This document shows positions 1 through 8,262 of a stretch of 57,705 bases of DNA, one piece after another. Position numbers and translations under genes: made by a program. The notes beneath the pieces were generated by a model. That model was not told the DNA's origin, made no database searches, and worked only from the letters and a program-made list of their open reading frames with translations. Source of the DNA: Deltaproteobacteria bacterium (GTDB taxonomy: Bacteria > Desulfobacterota > BSN033 > WVXP01); NCBI GenBank assembly GCA_019308905.1, contig JAFDHF010000032.1, forward strand, positions 1 through 57,705, in the 5' to 3' direction. How positions within the stretch are numbered: the first letter of the stretch is position 1; the number at the start of each line of letters is the position of its first letter.

Positions 1-702
1 CACCTGTTCCATAGGGATCTCCTTGCCGGCCAGATCCATAGCTTTTCTTATGATCAGTGGCAGACCCCGGCAGCATGGCACCTCCATCACGGCGACCGTA
101 ATGGCTTTGATCTCTGCCCTGTCGAAGATCTCTGCAAACTTCTCCACATAGGCGTCCGTCTCGTCGAACTTCGGGCACCCGAGCATCACGGCCCTCCCCT
201 TGAGAAGGTGGCGGTGGAGATGGGGATAGGCCACTGGTGTGCAATCCGCCAGCACCAGCAGCCGAGCCCCTCTCAGAAACGGCGCTGTTGCCGGAACAAG
301 CCGGATCTGCACCGGCCAGTGGGACAGCGCGGATCCGGTCTCACCGTGGTCCATGGGTTCCTCGGCCTCCTCGCCAGGTCTTGAACGAAGACCACCATGG
401 ATCTGCCCCGAGAAACAGGGGAAGCATGGCCTCTCCAGGGCCCGCTTCGGGCTCTCACTCGTCTTCAGATACTCTTCCACAGCCTCTTCGTCAAAATCCT
501 CTGCCACCCGCTCGATGACCCTCAGGGCACCGAGGGGACATTCTCCGATACACGCTCCAAGACCGTCGCAGTACTTCTCAGCCACCAGCCTGGCCTTTCC
601 GTCGACGACCTGGATCGCACCCTCGGCACAGGAGGGCACACACTGGCCGCACCCGTCACATCTCTCCTCATCGATTTCGATGATCCTCCGAATCCCTCTC
701 AT
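1..702 (-). CDS. [4Fe-4S] dicluster ferredoxin-like protein, 3' end outside window
   Basis: I translated this frame directly, because it runs off the left edge without a stop (234 codons seen). The N-terminus (ATG at 702, preceded by GGAGAAACTC) has two ferredoxin clusters: CDGCGQC followed by CAEGA near residues 15-29, and a second set including CDGLGAC and CPLGA near residues 45-60. A longer alpha/beta part follows, with LLVLADCTPVAY and AVMLGCPKFDE, and then MEVPCCRG near the end. This matches a family of roughly 260-residue ferredoxin-domain proteins common in sulfate reducers and other anaerobes. Its precise redox partner is not known to me. It starts 39 bp after the stop of the HD-domain gene on the same strand, so the two are probably co-transcribed. 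The family assignment is secure; the function is not. Confidence 0.85.
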   Translation of the reverse strand, partial: MRGIRRIIEIDEERCDGCGQCVPSCAEGAIQVVDGKARLVAEKYCDGLGACIGECPLGALRVIERVAEDFDEEAVEEYLKTSESPKRALERPCFPCFSGQIHGGLRSRPGEEAEEPMDHGETGSALSHWPVQIRLVPATAPFLRGARLLVLADCTPVAYPHLHRHLLKGRAVMLGCPKFDETDAYVEKFAEIFDRAEIKAITVAVMEVPCCRGLPLIIRKAMDLAGKEIPMEQV

Positions 703-741
703 GAGTTTCTCCTCTCCCTCACAATGGAGGCCGGGCAAGCA

Positions 742-1503
742 TCACCCACCGCGGGGCTCCTCCTTCTCCTTCACCCCGTTCAAGAAAACCTGCCTTGCCA
801 TCCGGCGGCCGGTCTCTGTCAAGAAAGAACTCTCCGCGTACATGGCAAGCTTCTCCCGCGTCCCGGGGGTTTTCTTCTGTTCCTCCTCAAGGCGGGCGAT
901 CAGATCCGCATCGTGGACGATCCTGAAATTCACCGTCTCCCCGGCTCCGGGCCTCTTGAGGCGGCCGACGATGCGGCACACCTCATCGATCAAGTCATCC
1001 CTGGCTCCGAGCCGGGCGAGAATCTCACGGGCCTGCACGGCTCCTCCACTCCATCCGGAGTCGGATCCCCTGCCCTTGTCTTCCACTTCGGGCTCACCGA
1101 CTCCCACCTCGTGGAGATAGGCCGCAGACAGGACGACCGCCGGGTCACCTCCCTCTTGGCTCACCATCCTCTCGGCGTGAGTGGCCACCCTGATTGCGTG
1201 GCCGATCCTCTTGAAATCCCGTTTGAAATAGCGCTTCATCTCAAAGGCGACCCTGTCTTTCAAGAGGTCCTCTCTTTTTGCCAGAAGCTCGGGCGGCAGT
1301 TCTCCGAGGCACTCCTCGGCGAACCTGCAATAGGCAGCACAACCGAAATCCATCTTGGGATTGACGACCCTGCTGCCGCAGTTCCTGCATCTCCTGGTGG
1401 TTTCGTCTTTGAAAAACTCCACGTTGTGGCCGCAGTTGGGGCACTTCACCTCGAAAATGGCCCCCGGCTTCCAGTAGCGGGTATCCTGTCCCGGGCACTT
1501 CAT
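742..1503 (-). CDS. Zinc-ribbon HD-domain protein
   Basis: The product has 253 residues from the ATG at 1503, which is preceded by AAAGGGGTGG; a longer reading from 1542 has no better site. The N-terminus carries a zinc ribbon (CPNC at 21-24, CRNC at 39-42) and a further cysteine group (C55, C59, C65). An HD phosphohydrolase-like helical domain follows, with H102, H109, a YLHE motif at 130-132 and VHDAD near residue 190. The metal-ligand doublet normally reads His-Asp but reads His-Glu here. HD proteins usually hydrolyse nucleotides or other phosphoesters, and no substrate can be read from this sequence. It lies upstream of the [4Fe-4S] gene in what looks like a two-gene operon, preceded by a CRP/FNR-type palindrome. 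The cysteine content and ferredoxin partner suggest a redox-linked role, which is inference. Confidence 0.82.
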   Translation of the reverse strand: MKCPGQDTRYWKPGAIFEVKCPNCGHNVEFFKDETTRRCRNCGSRVVNPKMDFGCAAYCRFAEECLGELPPELLAKREDLLKDRVAFEMKRYFKRDFKRIGHAIRVATHAERMVSQEGGDPAVVLSAAYLHEVGVGEPEVEDKGRGSDSGWSGGAVQAREILARLGARDDLIDEVCRIVGRLKRPGAGETVNFRIVHDADLIARLEEEQKKTPGTREKLAMYAESSFLTETGRRMARQVFLNGVKEKEEPRGG

Positions 1504-1570
1504 AGACCACCCCTTTCCCCCGCCCTCAAGGAGGAGTTGCATAGTAATTTCCGGGACCCAACGGCCCCTC

Positions 1571-1619
1571 GATATACAGCATAACCCGGTGGTGAGAAAT
1601 CCGCTTTGACTTGCGTCAA
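1571..1619 (-). promoter_or_regulatory. Candidate promoter with CRP/FNR-family palindrome for the HD/ferredoxin operon
   Basis: The perfect palindrome TTGAC-TTGC-GTCAA lies at 1606-1619. A minus-strand -10 candidate TATGCT lies at 1583-1578, giving a start near 1571. The palindrome centre is then at -41.5, the usual class II activator position, and there is no good -35 box. Half-sites of this shape are bound by FNR, HcpR and related regulators of the CRP/FNR family. The regulator is not encoded in the window. The rest of 1504-1809 shows no gene or RNA that I can recognise. Confidence 0.45.
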
Positions 1620-1809
1620 GAGAGGAAAAAGCGGGCCAAGGTACCCTTCATCATGTCATGGGCAAGGGGCCATCCCCTCTTCCAGGAAGGACCTCCTCAG
1701 GCATCGGCCATCTGTTCGGGTTCACAGAGGAGCCCCGCATCCACGGCCCCGCGGCCTAAACCACAGATCTCACGCTCCGGCGACCTGGTGGGGAGAAGCC
1801 TCCAGAATC

Positions 1810-2271
1810 TTACACCTTGATCTTCACTCCCCGATAGCTCCTCTCCACCTCACGCTCCATGGTCTTCTGCTTCAAGAGTTCCCTCTTGTCGTACGCCCGT
1901 TTCCCCTTTCCCAGTCCGATCTCGACCTTGACCTTGCCGTTCTTGAAGTACATTTTCGTGGGAATCAACGAGTACCCCTTCTCCCTCGACTTTCCATAGA
2001 GTCTCCTGATCTCCCTTTTGTGCATCAGCAGTTTTCGGGGGCGATCCGGATCGTGGTTGAACCGATTCCCGTGGGTGTAAGGGCTGATGTGGGCGTCGAC
2101 CAGGTATATCTCCCCGTCCTTGACCTTCGCGTAGCTGTCCTTGAGGCTGACCTTACCCTGTCTCAGGGATTTCACCTCAGTACCGGTGAGGACGATCCCC
2201 GCTTCATAGGTCTCATCTATGTAGAAGTCGAACCGGGCCCTCTTGTTCTTGCTGATGATCATCTCACTCAA
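1810..2271 (-). CDS. smpB: SmpB, tmRNA-binding protein
   Basis: The product is 153 residues, a normal SmpB length. It begins with the conserved block [20 protein letters not shown] and continues with [13 protein letters not shown], followed by the basic tail ending [10 protein letters not shown]. SmpB carries tmRNA (ssrA) into stalled ribosomes for trans-translation. The start is taken as TTG at 2271: AAGGAGGG lies about 6 bp upstream of it, whereas the ATG at 2262 is too far from that site. The TTG overlaps the stop of the response-regulator gene (TTGA), so the genes are translationally coupled. No tmRNA gene was found nearby. Confidence 0.97.
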   Translation of the reverse strand: MSEMIISKNKRARFDFYIDETYEAGIVLTGTEVKSLRQGKVSLKDSYAKVKDGEIYLVDAHISPYTHGNRFNHDPDRPRKLLMHKREIRRLYGKSREKGYSLIPTKMYFKNGKVKVEIGLGKGKRAYDKRELLKQKTMEREVERSYRGVKIKV

Positions 2272-3647
2272 TGGGCCCCTCCTTGCCGCTCCACCTGGAT
2301 ACCGAGTTGCCGGATCTTCCTGTGGAGATTTCTCCGGGCGATTCCGATCTGTTCGGCCGTCTTGGCCACGTTACCCTCGTTCTGGGCCAGCCGCTTCAGG
2401 ATGAAGTCCCTCTCGAACCTCATGGTGGCTTCCCTCAGGCTCTCCCGGCCCGCAGGGACCTCTCCCGTCTCAGGTGCATGTCTTCCCCTCCTTATAGGCT
2501 CGGGAAGGTCCTCGACCTCGATCGTTTTCCCGGGGGCCATAATCACCAGCCTCTCGATGAGATTCTTCAGCTCCCGGACGTTTCCAGGCCAGTTGTGTTC
2601 CCTCAGGAGATGGAGAGCATCGGGCGATATCTCCCTCTTCTCCTTGCCGCTCCGAACCGAGAATACCTGCAAAAAGTAGTCGGTGAACACGGGGATGTCG
2701 TCCTTTCGTTCTCTCAGTGCCGGGACGTGGATGGGGATCACATTGAGCCGGTAGTAGAGATCCTCCCTGAACCTGCCCCACCGGATCTCCTCCTCGAGGT
2801 CCCTGTTGGTCGCCGCGATGACCCTCACGTCTACATCGATGGTCCTTTCCCCTCCAACCCGCTCAAACTTCTGTTCCTGAAGAATCCTCAAGATCTTCGA
2901 CTGGGTGGTGAGGCTCATATCGGCTATCTCATCCAGGAAGAGGGTTCCCTTGTCCGCCAGATCGAACTTCCCCTTTTTCCGAGAGGTGGCCCCGGTAAAG
3001 GCCCCCTTTTCGTGCCCGAAAAGCTCGCTCTCGATCAGCTGCTCCGGGATGGCCGCGCAGTTGACCCCGACAAAGGGCTTGAGCCTTCGCCGGCTTTCAC
3101 GATGAATAGCCCGGGCCACCAGCTCCTTGCCCACCCCGTTCTCTCCCGTAATCAAGACCCAACTGTCGGTGGGAGCGACCTTTGCAATGCGCTCTCTCAC
3201 CTCCTGGATTACCGGGCTGCTCCCTATTATCTCGTACTGCTCGTCGATCTCCTGCCGGAGCAGGAGATTCTCCTCTGCCAGGCGTCTGAAATCGAGGGCG
3301 TGACTGATGGCAAGGATCACCTTGTCGGCGGAAAGGGGCTTCTCGATGAAGTCGAAGGCCCCCAACTTGGTGGCTTTCACGGCCGTTTCGATGGTTCCAT
3401 GGCCGGAAATCATGATCACCTGAATCTCCGGGTACCGGGTCTTTATCCGGTTCAGGATCTCGATCCCGTCTATTCCCGGCATCCAGATATCGAGGAGAAC
3501 GACCTCGGGTGTCTCCTGCTTGACGATCTGAAGGGCCCTGGTTCCGTTTTCAGCCTTCAAGACCGAAAACCCCTCGTCCATCAGCACTCCGCTCAGGGAG
3601 TTACGGATACTCTCCTCGTCGTCCACGACCAGAACCGTTACACCCAC
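2268..3647 (-). CDS. NtrX-like sigma-54-dependent response regulator
   Basis: This 459-residue regulator has three domains. An N-terminal receiver carries D10/E11, phospho-acceptor D53 and K103. A sigma-54 AAA+ domain has Walker A GENGVGKE at 168-175, an intact GAFTGA sigma-54 contact at 215-220 and Walker B TLFLDE at 235-240. A C-terminal Fis-type HTH ends near residue 450. It should activate sigma-54 promoters when phosphorylated by the adjacent kinase. The start is GTG at 3647 with AGGGGGAA just upstream. It follows the kinase gene by 16 bp and overlaps smpB by 4 bp. The domain order and the NtrY-like partner with DUF4390 upstream resemble NtrYX loci. The true signal and regulon are unknown. 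Confidence 0.95.
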   Translation of the reverse strand: MGVTVLVVDDEESIRNSLSGVLMDEGFSVLKAENGTRALQIVKQETPEVVLLDIWMPGIDGIEILNRIKTRYPEIQVIMISGHGTIETAVKATKLGAFDFIEKPLSADKVILAISHALDFRRLAEENLLLRQEIDEQYEIIGSSPVIQEVRERIAKVAPTDSWVLITGENGVGKELVARAIHRESRRRLKPFVGVNCAAIPEQLIESELFGHEKGAFTGATSRKKGKFDLADKGTLFLDEIADMSLTTQSKILRILQEQKFERVGGERTIDVDVRVIAATNRDLEEEIRWGRFREDLYYRLNVIPIHVPALRERKDDIPVFTDYFLQVFSVRSGKEKREISPDALHLLREHNWPGNVRELKNLIERLVIMAPGKTIEVEDLPEPIRRGRHAPETGEVPAGRESLREATMRFERDFILKRLAQNEGNVAKTAEQIGIARRNLHRKIRQLGIQVERQGGAH

Positions 3648-3663
3648 TGTTCCCCCTGAATCC

Positions 3664-5898
3664 CTATCCTCTCACGGGCAGTTCTATGATGAACCTGGTC
3701 CCCCTGGGCTCGTTGTCTCTCACCCTGATGTAGCCGTTGTGATCGGCGATGATGGAGCTCACAATAGCGAGGCCAAGCCCTGTTCCGCCGGCTTTGGTGG
3801 AAAAGTAGGGTTCAAAAAGCCTGGTCTTTGCTTCCTCAGGGATCCCCGCACCGTTGTCACTCACCGATATACTCACCATCTTGAGGTCTCTGTCGTAGTC
3901 TGTCTTCACCTTGATCTCTCCGCCGTTGTCAATAGCCGCCACGGCGTTCTCAAAGAGATTGATCATGACCCGTCTCATTTGATCCCTGTCCAGATCGAGC
4001 ATGGGAATATCCTCGCCGCTGTCGAATCCGAAACGGATGTCCTTGTGCACTTCCTGGTACCACACCAGGGCTTCCCGCACGATGCTGTTCAGATCACTCG
4101 GTACCGGGTTGGCCGCAGGCATCCGCGCGAAGTTGGAGAACTCGTTCACCATGTTCTTCAACCCGTCCGCTTCCCTGATGATCGTCTCCGTACACTCATC
4201 AAAGACATCAATGTCGTCCTGCAAACGTTCCCTGTAACGCCTCCTTATCCGCTCGGCCGACAGCTGGATAGGGGTGAGGGGGTTCTTGATCTCATGGGCT
4301 ATCCGCCGAGCCACCTCTCTCCATGCCGCCATCCGCTGCGCCTTGATGAGTTGGGTCATGTCGTCGAATACCGCCACCACTCCCATGTTCCTGCCCTCTT
4401 CATCGCGCAGGGGAGTCAAGTGGACCAGGAGTGTAAGAGTCCTCCCCTGGATACTGATATTGATTTGCTTCTCGATCGTTTCGTTCCGCGAACCTCTCAC
4501 CTCCCTGATCAGGCCTCTGACGGTCCGCAAATACTCCGGCCCCAGTATTTCACGGTAATGCCGCCCCAAAACCCGCTCACTCGTGATTCCGAGCATCTCC
4601 TCCGCCGACTTGTTCATGGTGCTCACACGGCCGCTCTTGTCCAGAGAGACGACCCCTGTGGCGATCTTCTGCAGGACGATCTCCATATACTTCTTTCTCT
4701 GGAAGAGTTCGACATTCGTCCTCTCCAGATCGACTGTCTTCCGCTCGACCTCGGCCTTACTGAGCCTCATGTCGCTTGTCATCCTGTTGAAGGCCTCGAC
4801 AAGAGTTCCCATCTCGTCGGTACTTTCCAGGCTGATATGAAAATCGAGGTCTCCTTGAGCCACCCTCTCTGTCGCCTCAGCCAGTTGCTGGATCGGTACG
4901 GTGATCCCCTTTGCGAGGTAAAATCCGACCCACGTGGCCAGAAAGATAACCAGCAGTGTCACCATGAGCATATACATGAGGTAGTTCATCTTGATGGTCT
5001 GCTTGTACATCTTGGAATGAGTATAGTCCACATAGGCCTGTGAAATCTTTGCCATCTTGGCCATGAGATTCTCAGGCAGATAGTAGCTCGCTCCCAGGGC
5101 GCCGAGAACAACCTTCGGGTTCTTCTTGTCCCGGATAGGGGCAAGAGTACGGATAAGCTCCCCCTGCTCCAGGGCCTGCGTCTTGGACACCTCCTTGCCG
5201 CCAAGGCATTCCTTCAGGATCTCGGCCGGAGCCGGAGGTATCGGATTTCCCGGGATCTCTTTGTCCGTGACACAGGCAAGCACCGTCATGTCAGGAGAAA
5301 AGACCTCAACGACCCCCAGGTTGTATTCCGAGCGTTTTGCTTCGAGCAGCTCTACCAATGAGTCATTCTTGGATGGATCCATCAGCCCCTGCTCTGACAC
5401 CCGCTCCGCCAGGGCAACGGCATGAAAGACGCTGTTTCTTGCAAAGTCCCGATAATACGTCTGTGCCACCTCGAGGGATCCTTCCAGGGACTTCTCAACC
5501 TGGATGCTGAACCATTTTTCCACGGCGCTGGTTATCAGTCCCACTGCAACAAAGAAAAGGACAAAAGCCGTCACGAGGGAAAAACCGAGAAAGGCGGCCA
5601 CCAGTTTGGTTCTCAGTTTTGAGCCGAGAATCCTCCTCTTGCGCTCGAAGACGAGCTTGACGAGGTTGCGGATAATCAAGAAGAGCATGAGGAGGAGGAG
5701 AATGACGTTGAGATTGATCAGGCTCAAATACAGGATGTTCCTCCCCGTAGAGAGCCTCCCCTTCACCTGTGGCAGATGCCACTCGAACACGAACAGCACG
5801 GCCAGAATCAACGCGGTAATGCCTATTATGAGAACCTCGTTTCTCCTCTTTCGGCTTTCGTGCCGCTCTTCCCTCGTGCTCTGAAGAGTCTCTCTCAT
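3664..5898 (-). CDS. NtrY-like membrane sensor histidine kinase
   Basis: This is a 744-residue kinase with membrane segments near 22-40, 57-80, 99-124 and 305-328. A periplasmic sensor region of about 180 residues lies between the third and fourth segments. HAMP (about 329-380), a PAS domain (about 400-520), HisKA with H535 in AHEIKNPLTP, and HATPase_c follow; the last has N651 in the N box, DNGAG at 681-685 and GTGLGLA at 705-711. It should phosphorylate the sigma-54 regulator encoded 16 bp downstream. Its ATG overlaps the stop of the DUF4390 gene (ATGA). The layout is that of NtrY, which in proteobacteria responds to nitrogen or redox status. The ligand here cannot be inferred. Confidence 0.95.
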   Translation of the reverse strand: MRETLQSTREERHESRKRRNEVLIIGITALILAVLFVFEWHLPQVKGRLSTGRNILYLSLINLNVILLLLMLFLIIRNLVKLVFERKRRILGSKLRTKLVAAFLGFSLVTAFVLFFVAVGLITSAVEKWFSIQVEKSLEGSLEVAQTYYRDFARNSVFHAVALAERVSEQGLMDPSKNDSLVELLEAKRSEYNLGVVEVFSPDMTVLACVTDKEIPGNPIPPAPAEILKECLGGKEVSKTQALEQGELIRTLAPIRDKKNPKVVLGALGASYYLPENLMAKMAKISQAYVDYTHSKMYKQTIKMNYLMYMLMVTLLVIFLATWVGFYLAKGITVPIQQLAEATERVAQGDLDFHISLESTDEMGTLVEAFNRMTSDMRLSKAEVERKTVDLERTNVELFQRKKYMEIVLQKIATGVVSLDKSGRVSTMNKSAEEMLGITSERVLGRHYREILGPEYLRTVRGLIREVRGSRNETIEKQINISIQGRTLTLLVHLTPLRDEEGRNMGVVAVFDDMTQLIKAQRMAAWREVARRIAHEIKNPLTPIQLSAERIRRRYRERLQDDIDVFDECTETIIREADGLKNMVNEFSNFARMPAANPVPSDLNSIVREALVWYQEVHKDIRFGFDSGEDIPMLDLDRDQMRRVMINLFENAVAAIDNGGEIKVKTDYDRDLKMVSISVSDNGAGIPEEAKTRLFEPYFSTKAGGTGLGLAIVSSIIADHNGYIRVRDNEPRGTRFIIELPVRG

Positions 5899-6497
5899 TC
5901 GCCCTTGTCTCCCCGTTCAGGTACTACAAACACTCCGACCCTGAATTTCTGGACCAGCCAGTCTGTCTGGGTCTTCCGGGACGAAGCGAGAAAGAAGAGA
6001 TTCCCCAGGCGGAACGGGAGCTTTACGGGCTCAAGCCTGGCCTTGACACTGATATAGTAGATCACCCCTTCCCTGAGCTGCTCCTGGGGCATCACTCTAA
6101 GGTTCTCCACCTGCGTCACTCTCCGTTTCAGCTCCCCGAAGTCTTCGAACACAACCGTGGGCTCGCCCTCTTTGAAGGTCACCTGGTAGAGTTTCTTGAT
6201 GTTATCGTAGCGAATAGTACGGATAAGCTTGAAGGCCGCCAGCCGCTTGTCTTTCCAGAAGCTCCTCTTTTGATAGAGCCTGACCGAAAGGGTCAGGGTG
6301 GCAGGGATCCCACTCTGGATGATTTCTTCGATCTTAGGGGTGAAGCAGTTTCGTGCGGAGAAACTTACTGCCAGACTCTCCTCGCCCACATGGATGGTCA
6401 GATTCTCGATCCTTGCCTTCTCCTTTGCAAGAACCGGAGAGACGGCCGGGCCGCAGGCGAGAAATAGGAGGACGAACCAGGCAAACCGCCTCTTCAT
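5895..6497 (-). CDS. DUF4390 domain exported protein
   Basis: This is a 200-residue protein with a clear signal peptide (MKRRFAWFVLLFLACG, cleavage near residue 24). The mature part is rich in beta strands and contains motifs such as LTIHVGEESLAVSF and LEPVKLPFRLGNLFF, typical of DUF4390. DUF4390 genes commonly sit directly upstream of ntrY-like kinases, as here (4-bp overlap). A periplasmic role connected to the kinase's sensor domain is plausible but is inference. It is the first gene of the DUF4390-kinase-regulator-smpB operon and has a good promoter 50 bp upstream. Confidence 0.85.
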   Translation of the reverse strand: MKRRFAWFVLLFLACGPAVSPVLAKEKARIENLTIHVGEESLAVSFSARNCFTPKIEEIIQSGIPATLTLSVRLYQKRSFWKDKRLAAFKLIRTIRYDNIKKLYQVTFKEGEPTVVFEDFGELKRRVTQVENLRVMPQEQLREGVIYYISVKARLEPVKLPFRLGNLFFLASSRKTQTDWLVQKFRVGVFVVPERGDKGE

Positions 6498-6546
6498 GGG
6501 ACATCTCCCGTTGTCTCGCAGCCGGATAGTTGGAGGGTTAGCTAAT

Positions 6547-6582
6547 ACAGCAAATATTAGGGAATTTGGGCAAAAATGGCAA
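6547..6582 (-). promoter_or_regulatory. Sigma-70-type promoter of the DUF4390-NtrYX-smpB operon
   Basis: On the minus strand, TTGCCA (6582-6577) and TAATAT (6559-6554) are separated by 17 bp. The predicted start is near 6547, giving a 50-nt leader before the ATG at 6497. Confidence 0.6.
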
Positions 6583-6632
6583 GCCCTGCTGGATCCGGGT
6601 GGGATTTCTTCCGGTGAGACTCGGCCGGGGAC

Positions 6633-7562
6633 TCAGGCAGACAGCCTCTCTCGGGATTCCCGGGGAGCCACCTCCACGGCCGGTATGACCTCGCCCCCCT
6701 TTCCGGTCGACTCCGCCAGCTCCCAGCATTCCTTCCGCGACAGAAGTTCCCGGAGCAGGTTGTGATTCATGGTATGGCCGGATTTGTAGGCCACCACGTG
6801 GCAGACGAGGGGATATCCCAGGAGGGAGAGATCGCCGATAAGGTCCAGAACCTTATGCCGGACAAACTCGTCCGGGAAGCGAAGCCCTTCCTCGTTCAAC
6901 ACTCCGTAATCATCCACAACGATCGCATTCTCCAGCGAACCACCCCGCGCAAATCCTCGCAACCTCAGTTGGGTGACGTCGCTCAAGAAGCCGAAGGTTC
7001 TGGCCGGACTGATCTCCACTTCGAAAGCCCGGCCCGGGCAGGATACATGGTAGAACTGCTTGGAAATCAGGGGATGTTCAAAATCGACTGTATAAGAAAT
7101 CTCAAGATTTCCCCTCGAAGGCCAGAGTTCTATCCATCTGTCACCCCTGGCCATCCTCACCATCTCACGGACGAACACGTACTTCTTGAGCCTATCCTGT
7201 TCGACAATGCCGCCTTCTCGAATCAGGGCGACAAACGGGGCGGCACTTCCATCCATGATGGGGACTTCAGGAGCGTCAAGCTCAACCAGGACGTTATCGA
7301 CATCAAGCCCGGATATGGCTGCGAGCAGATGCTCCACCGTGCCGACAGACACCCCATCCTTCTCCAGACTGGTGGCATACGCAGAGGCTGAAATCGCCGC
7401 TGTCTCAGCTTTGATCCTCACCGGCCCGGGCAGGTCTTTCCTCACAAAGACGATACCCGTGTCCGGATCCGCGGGTCTCAACGTCAGGGAAACCTCTCTG
7501 CCTGAATGAAGCCCTATTCCAGTACAAGAAACCGCAGTCTTCAACGTTGTCTGATAGGTCAT
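6633..7562 (-). CDS. lpxC: LpxC, UDP-3-O-acyl-N-acetylglucosamine deacetylase
   Basis: LpxC carries out the committed zinc-dependent deacetylation in lipid A synthesis, in the cytoplasm. The start is set at the ATG at 7562 (GGGAG just upstream), giving 309 residues, close to the usual 305. An in-frame extension to 7628 lacks family character. The zinc and catalytic residues are present: H78 in TVEHLLAAI, H236 and D240 in HKVLDLIGDL, and H263 in SGHTMNH. IMDGSAAPF and ARTFGF are also family motifs. It lies downstream of rnpB on the same strand. Confidence 0.97.
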   Translation of the reverse strand: MTYQTTLKTAVSCTGIGLHSGREVSLTLRPADPDTGIVFVRKDLPGPVRIKAETAAISASAYATSLEKDGVSVGTVEHLLAAISGLDVDNVLVELDAPEVPIMDGSAAPFVALIREGGIVEQDRLKKYVFVREMVRMARGDRWIELWPSRGNLEISYTVDFEHPLISKQFYHVSCPGRAFEVEISPARTFGFLSDVTQLRLRGFARGGSLENAIVVDDYGVLNEEGLRFPDEFVRHKVLDLIGDLSLLGYPLVCHVVAYKSGHTMNHNLLRELLSRKECWELAESTGKGGEVIPAVEVAPRESRERLSA

Positions 7563-7731
7563 GATCTCCCACTTTTCGCTTTGAGGATTTAGAGGCTTTC
7601 TTTTTTCCTTAGGCAATTTGGGTGCCAACCTCGGCCACCTTGGTGAAACTCAAAATACATAACAATTCCAATAAATTACTCCTGACGGCAAGAAAGCGAT
7701 TCCCGACTGCTCCCGCCCTGAGAGAAGCAGG

Positions 7732-7772
7732 GGTGTGATAAAAACGTCTCACTGTGACGCAAGAGTCACACC
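7732..7772. promoter_or_regulatory. CRP-type palindrome nested in a larger inverted repeat, upstream of lpxC
   Basis: TGTGAC-GCAAGA-GTCACA at 7753-7770 is a perfect match to the TGTGA-N6-TCACA architecture bound by CRP-family regulators. An outer inverted repeat, GGTGTGA (7732-7738) with TCACACC (7766-7772), shares the right arm, so two pairings are mutually exclusive. The element sits about 190-210 bp upstream of the lpxC start and just after the rnpB terminator. I could not place a convincing -10 at a standard distance. The rest of 7563-7823 holds nothing else recognisable. Confidence 0.4.
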
Positions 7773-7813
7773 GCCCGTGAAGACACTGGAAGGCGGAAAA
7801 GCCCGGTTTGCCC

Positions 7814-7819
7814 AAAAAA
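7814..7819 (-). terminator. U-tract terminator of rnpB
   Basis: Immediately after the closing P1 helix of RNase P RNA, the minus strand reads GACCGTCC and then six T residues (7819-7814). The P1 stem and this U-run together form a plausible intrinsic terminator. Confidence 0.5.
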
Positions 7820-7823
7820 GGAC

Positions 7824-8216
7824 GGTCAGAGCAGGCATGTAAGCCGAATTCTGTCTCCCCCGCGGATTGCTCCGTGGAGGACGATGGTCATTCATCTGGG
7901 CCGTCCATCACTGAACGGCTCGAGCGACGCGACCCGGGACATCTGGCGGGCAACCAGTGGTGGGGTCTCCCCCGCCGTCCCTGTTCCGTCTTGCTCCGGG
8001 TGGGGTTTACCAAGCTATCCCGGTCTTCCGGGATACTGGTGAGCTCTTAACTCGCCCTTTCACCCTTACCCCTCGCTGGGGCGGTTTCCTTTCTGTGGCA
8101 CTTTCCATATCCCAGGTACTGGGACTGTTGCCGTTAGCAACCACCCTGCCCTCTGGAGTTCGGACTTTCCTCCCCTCCCGATCGCAGGAGGAGCGACCAT
8201 CCTGCCTGCTCTGGCC
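7824..8216 (-). ncRNA. rnpB: RNase P RNA, bacterial type A
   Basis: The minus strand carries the hallmarks of bacterial RNase P RNA. The 5' P1 strand AGAGCAGGC pairs with the 3' strand GCCTGCTCT. Also present are the conserved GAGGAAAGTCCG (CR I), ACAGAAA, GGGTGAAAGGGCGAGTTAAGAG-type core sequence, GGTAAACCCC, and the 3' AGAATTCGGCTTACA block. Length is about 390 nt, normal for type A. The 5' end is set from the predicted promoter start near 8216 and the 3' end from P1. It is the catalytic RNA for tRNA 5' maturation. Confidence 0.96.
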
Positions 8217-8251
8217 TATAATATTCTATAGAAAAGACTCTCCTCGATCAA
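8216..8251 (-). promoter_or_regulatory. rnpB: rnpB promoter
   Basis: On the minus strand, TTGATC (8251-8246) and TAGAAT (8228-8223) are separated by exactly 17 bp. The predicted transcription start near 8216 coincides with the expected 5' end of RNase P RNA. Confidence 0.65.
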
Positions 8252-8262
8252 CCATCCGGGCC

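Noticed and set aside
1543-1809. tmRNA gene next to smpB
   Set aside because: No CCA-preceding T-arm, no proteolysis-tag reading frame and no closing acceptor stem were found on either strand.
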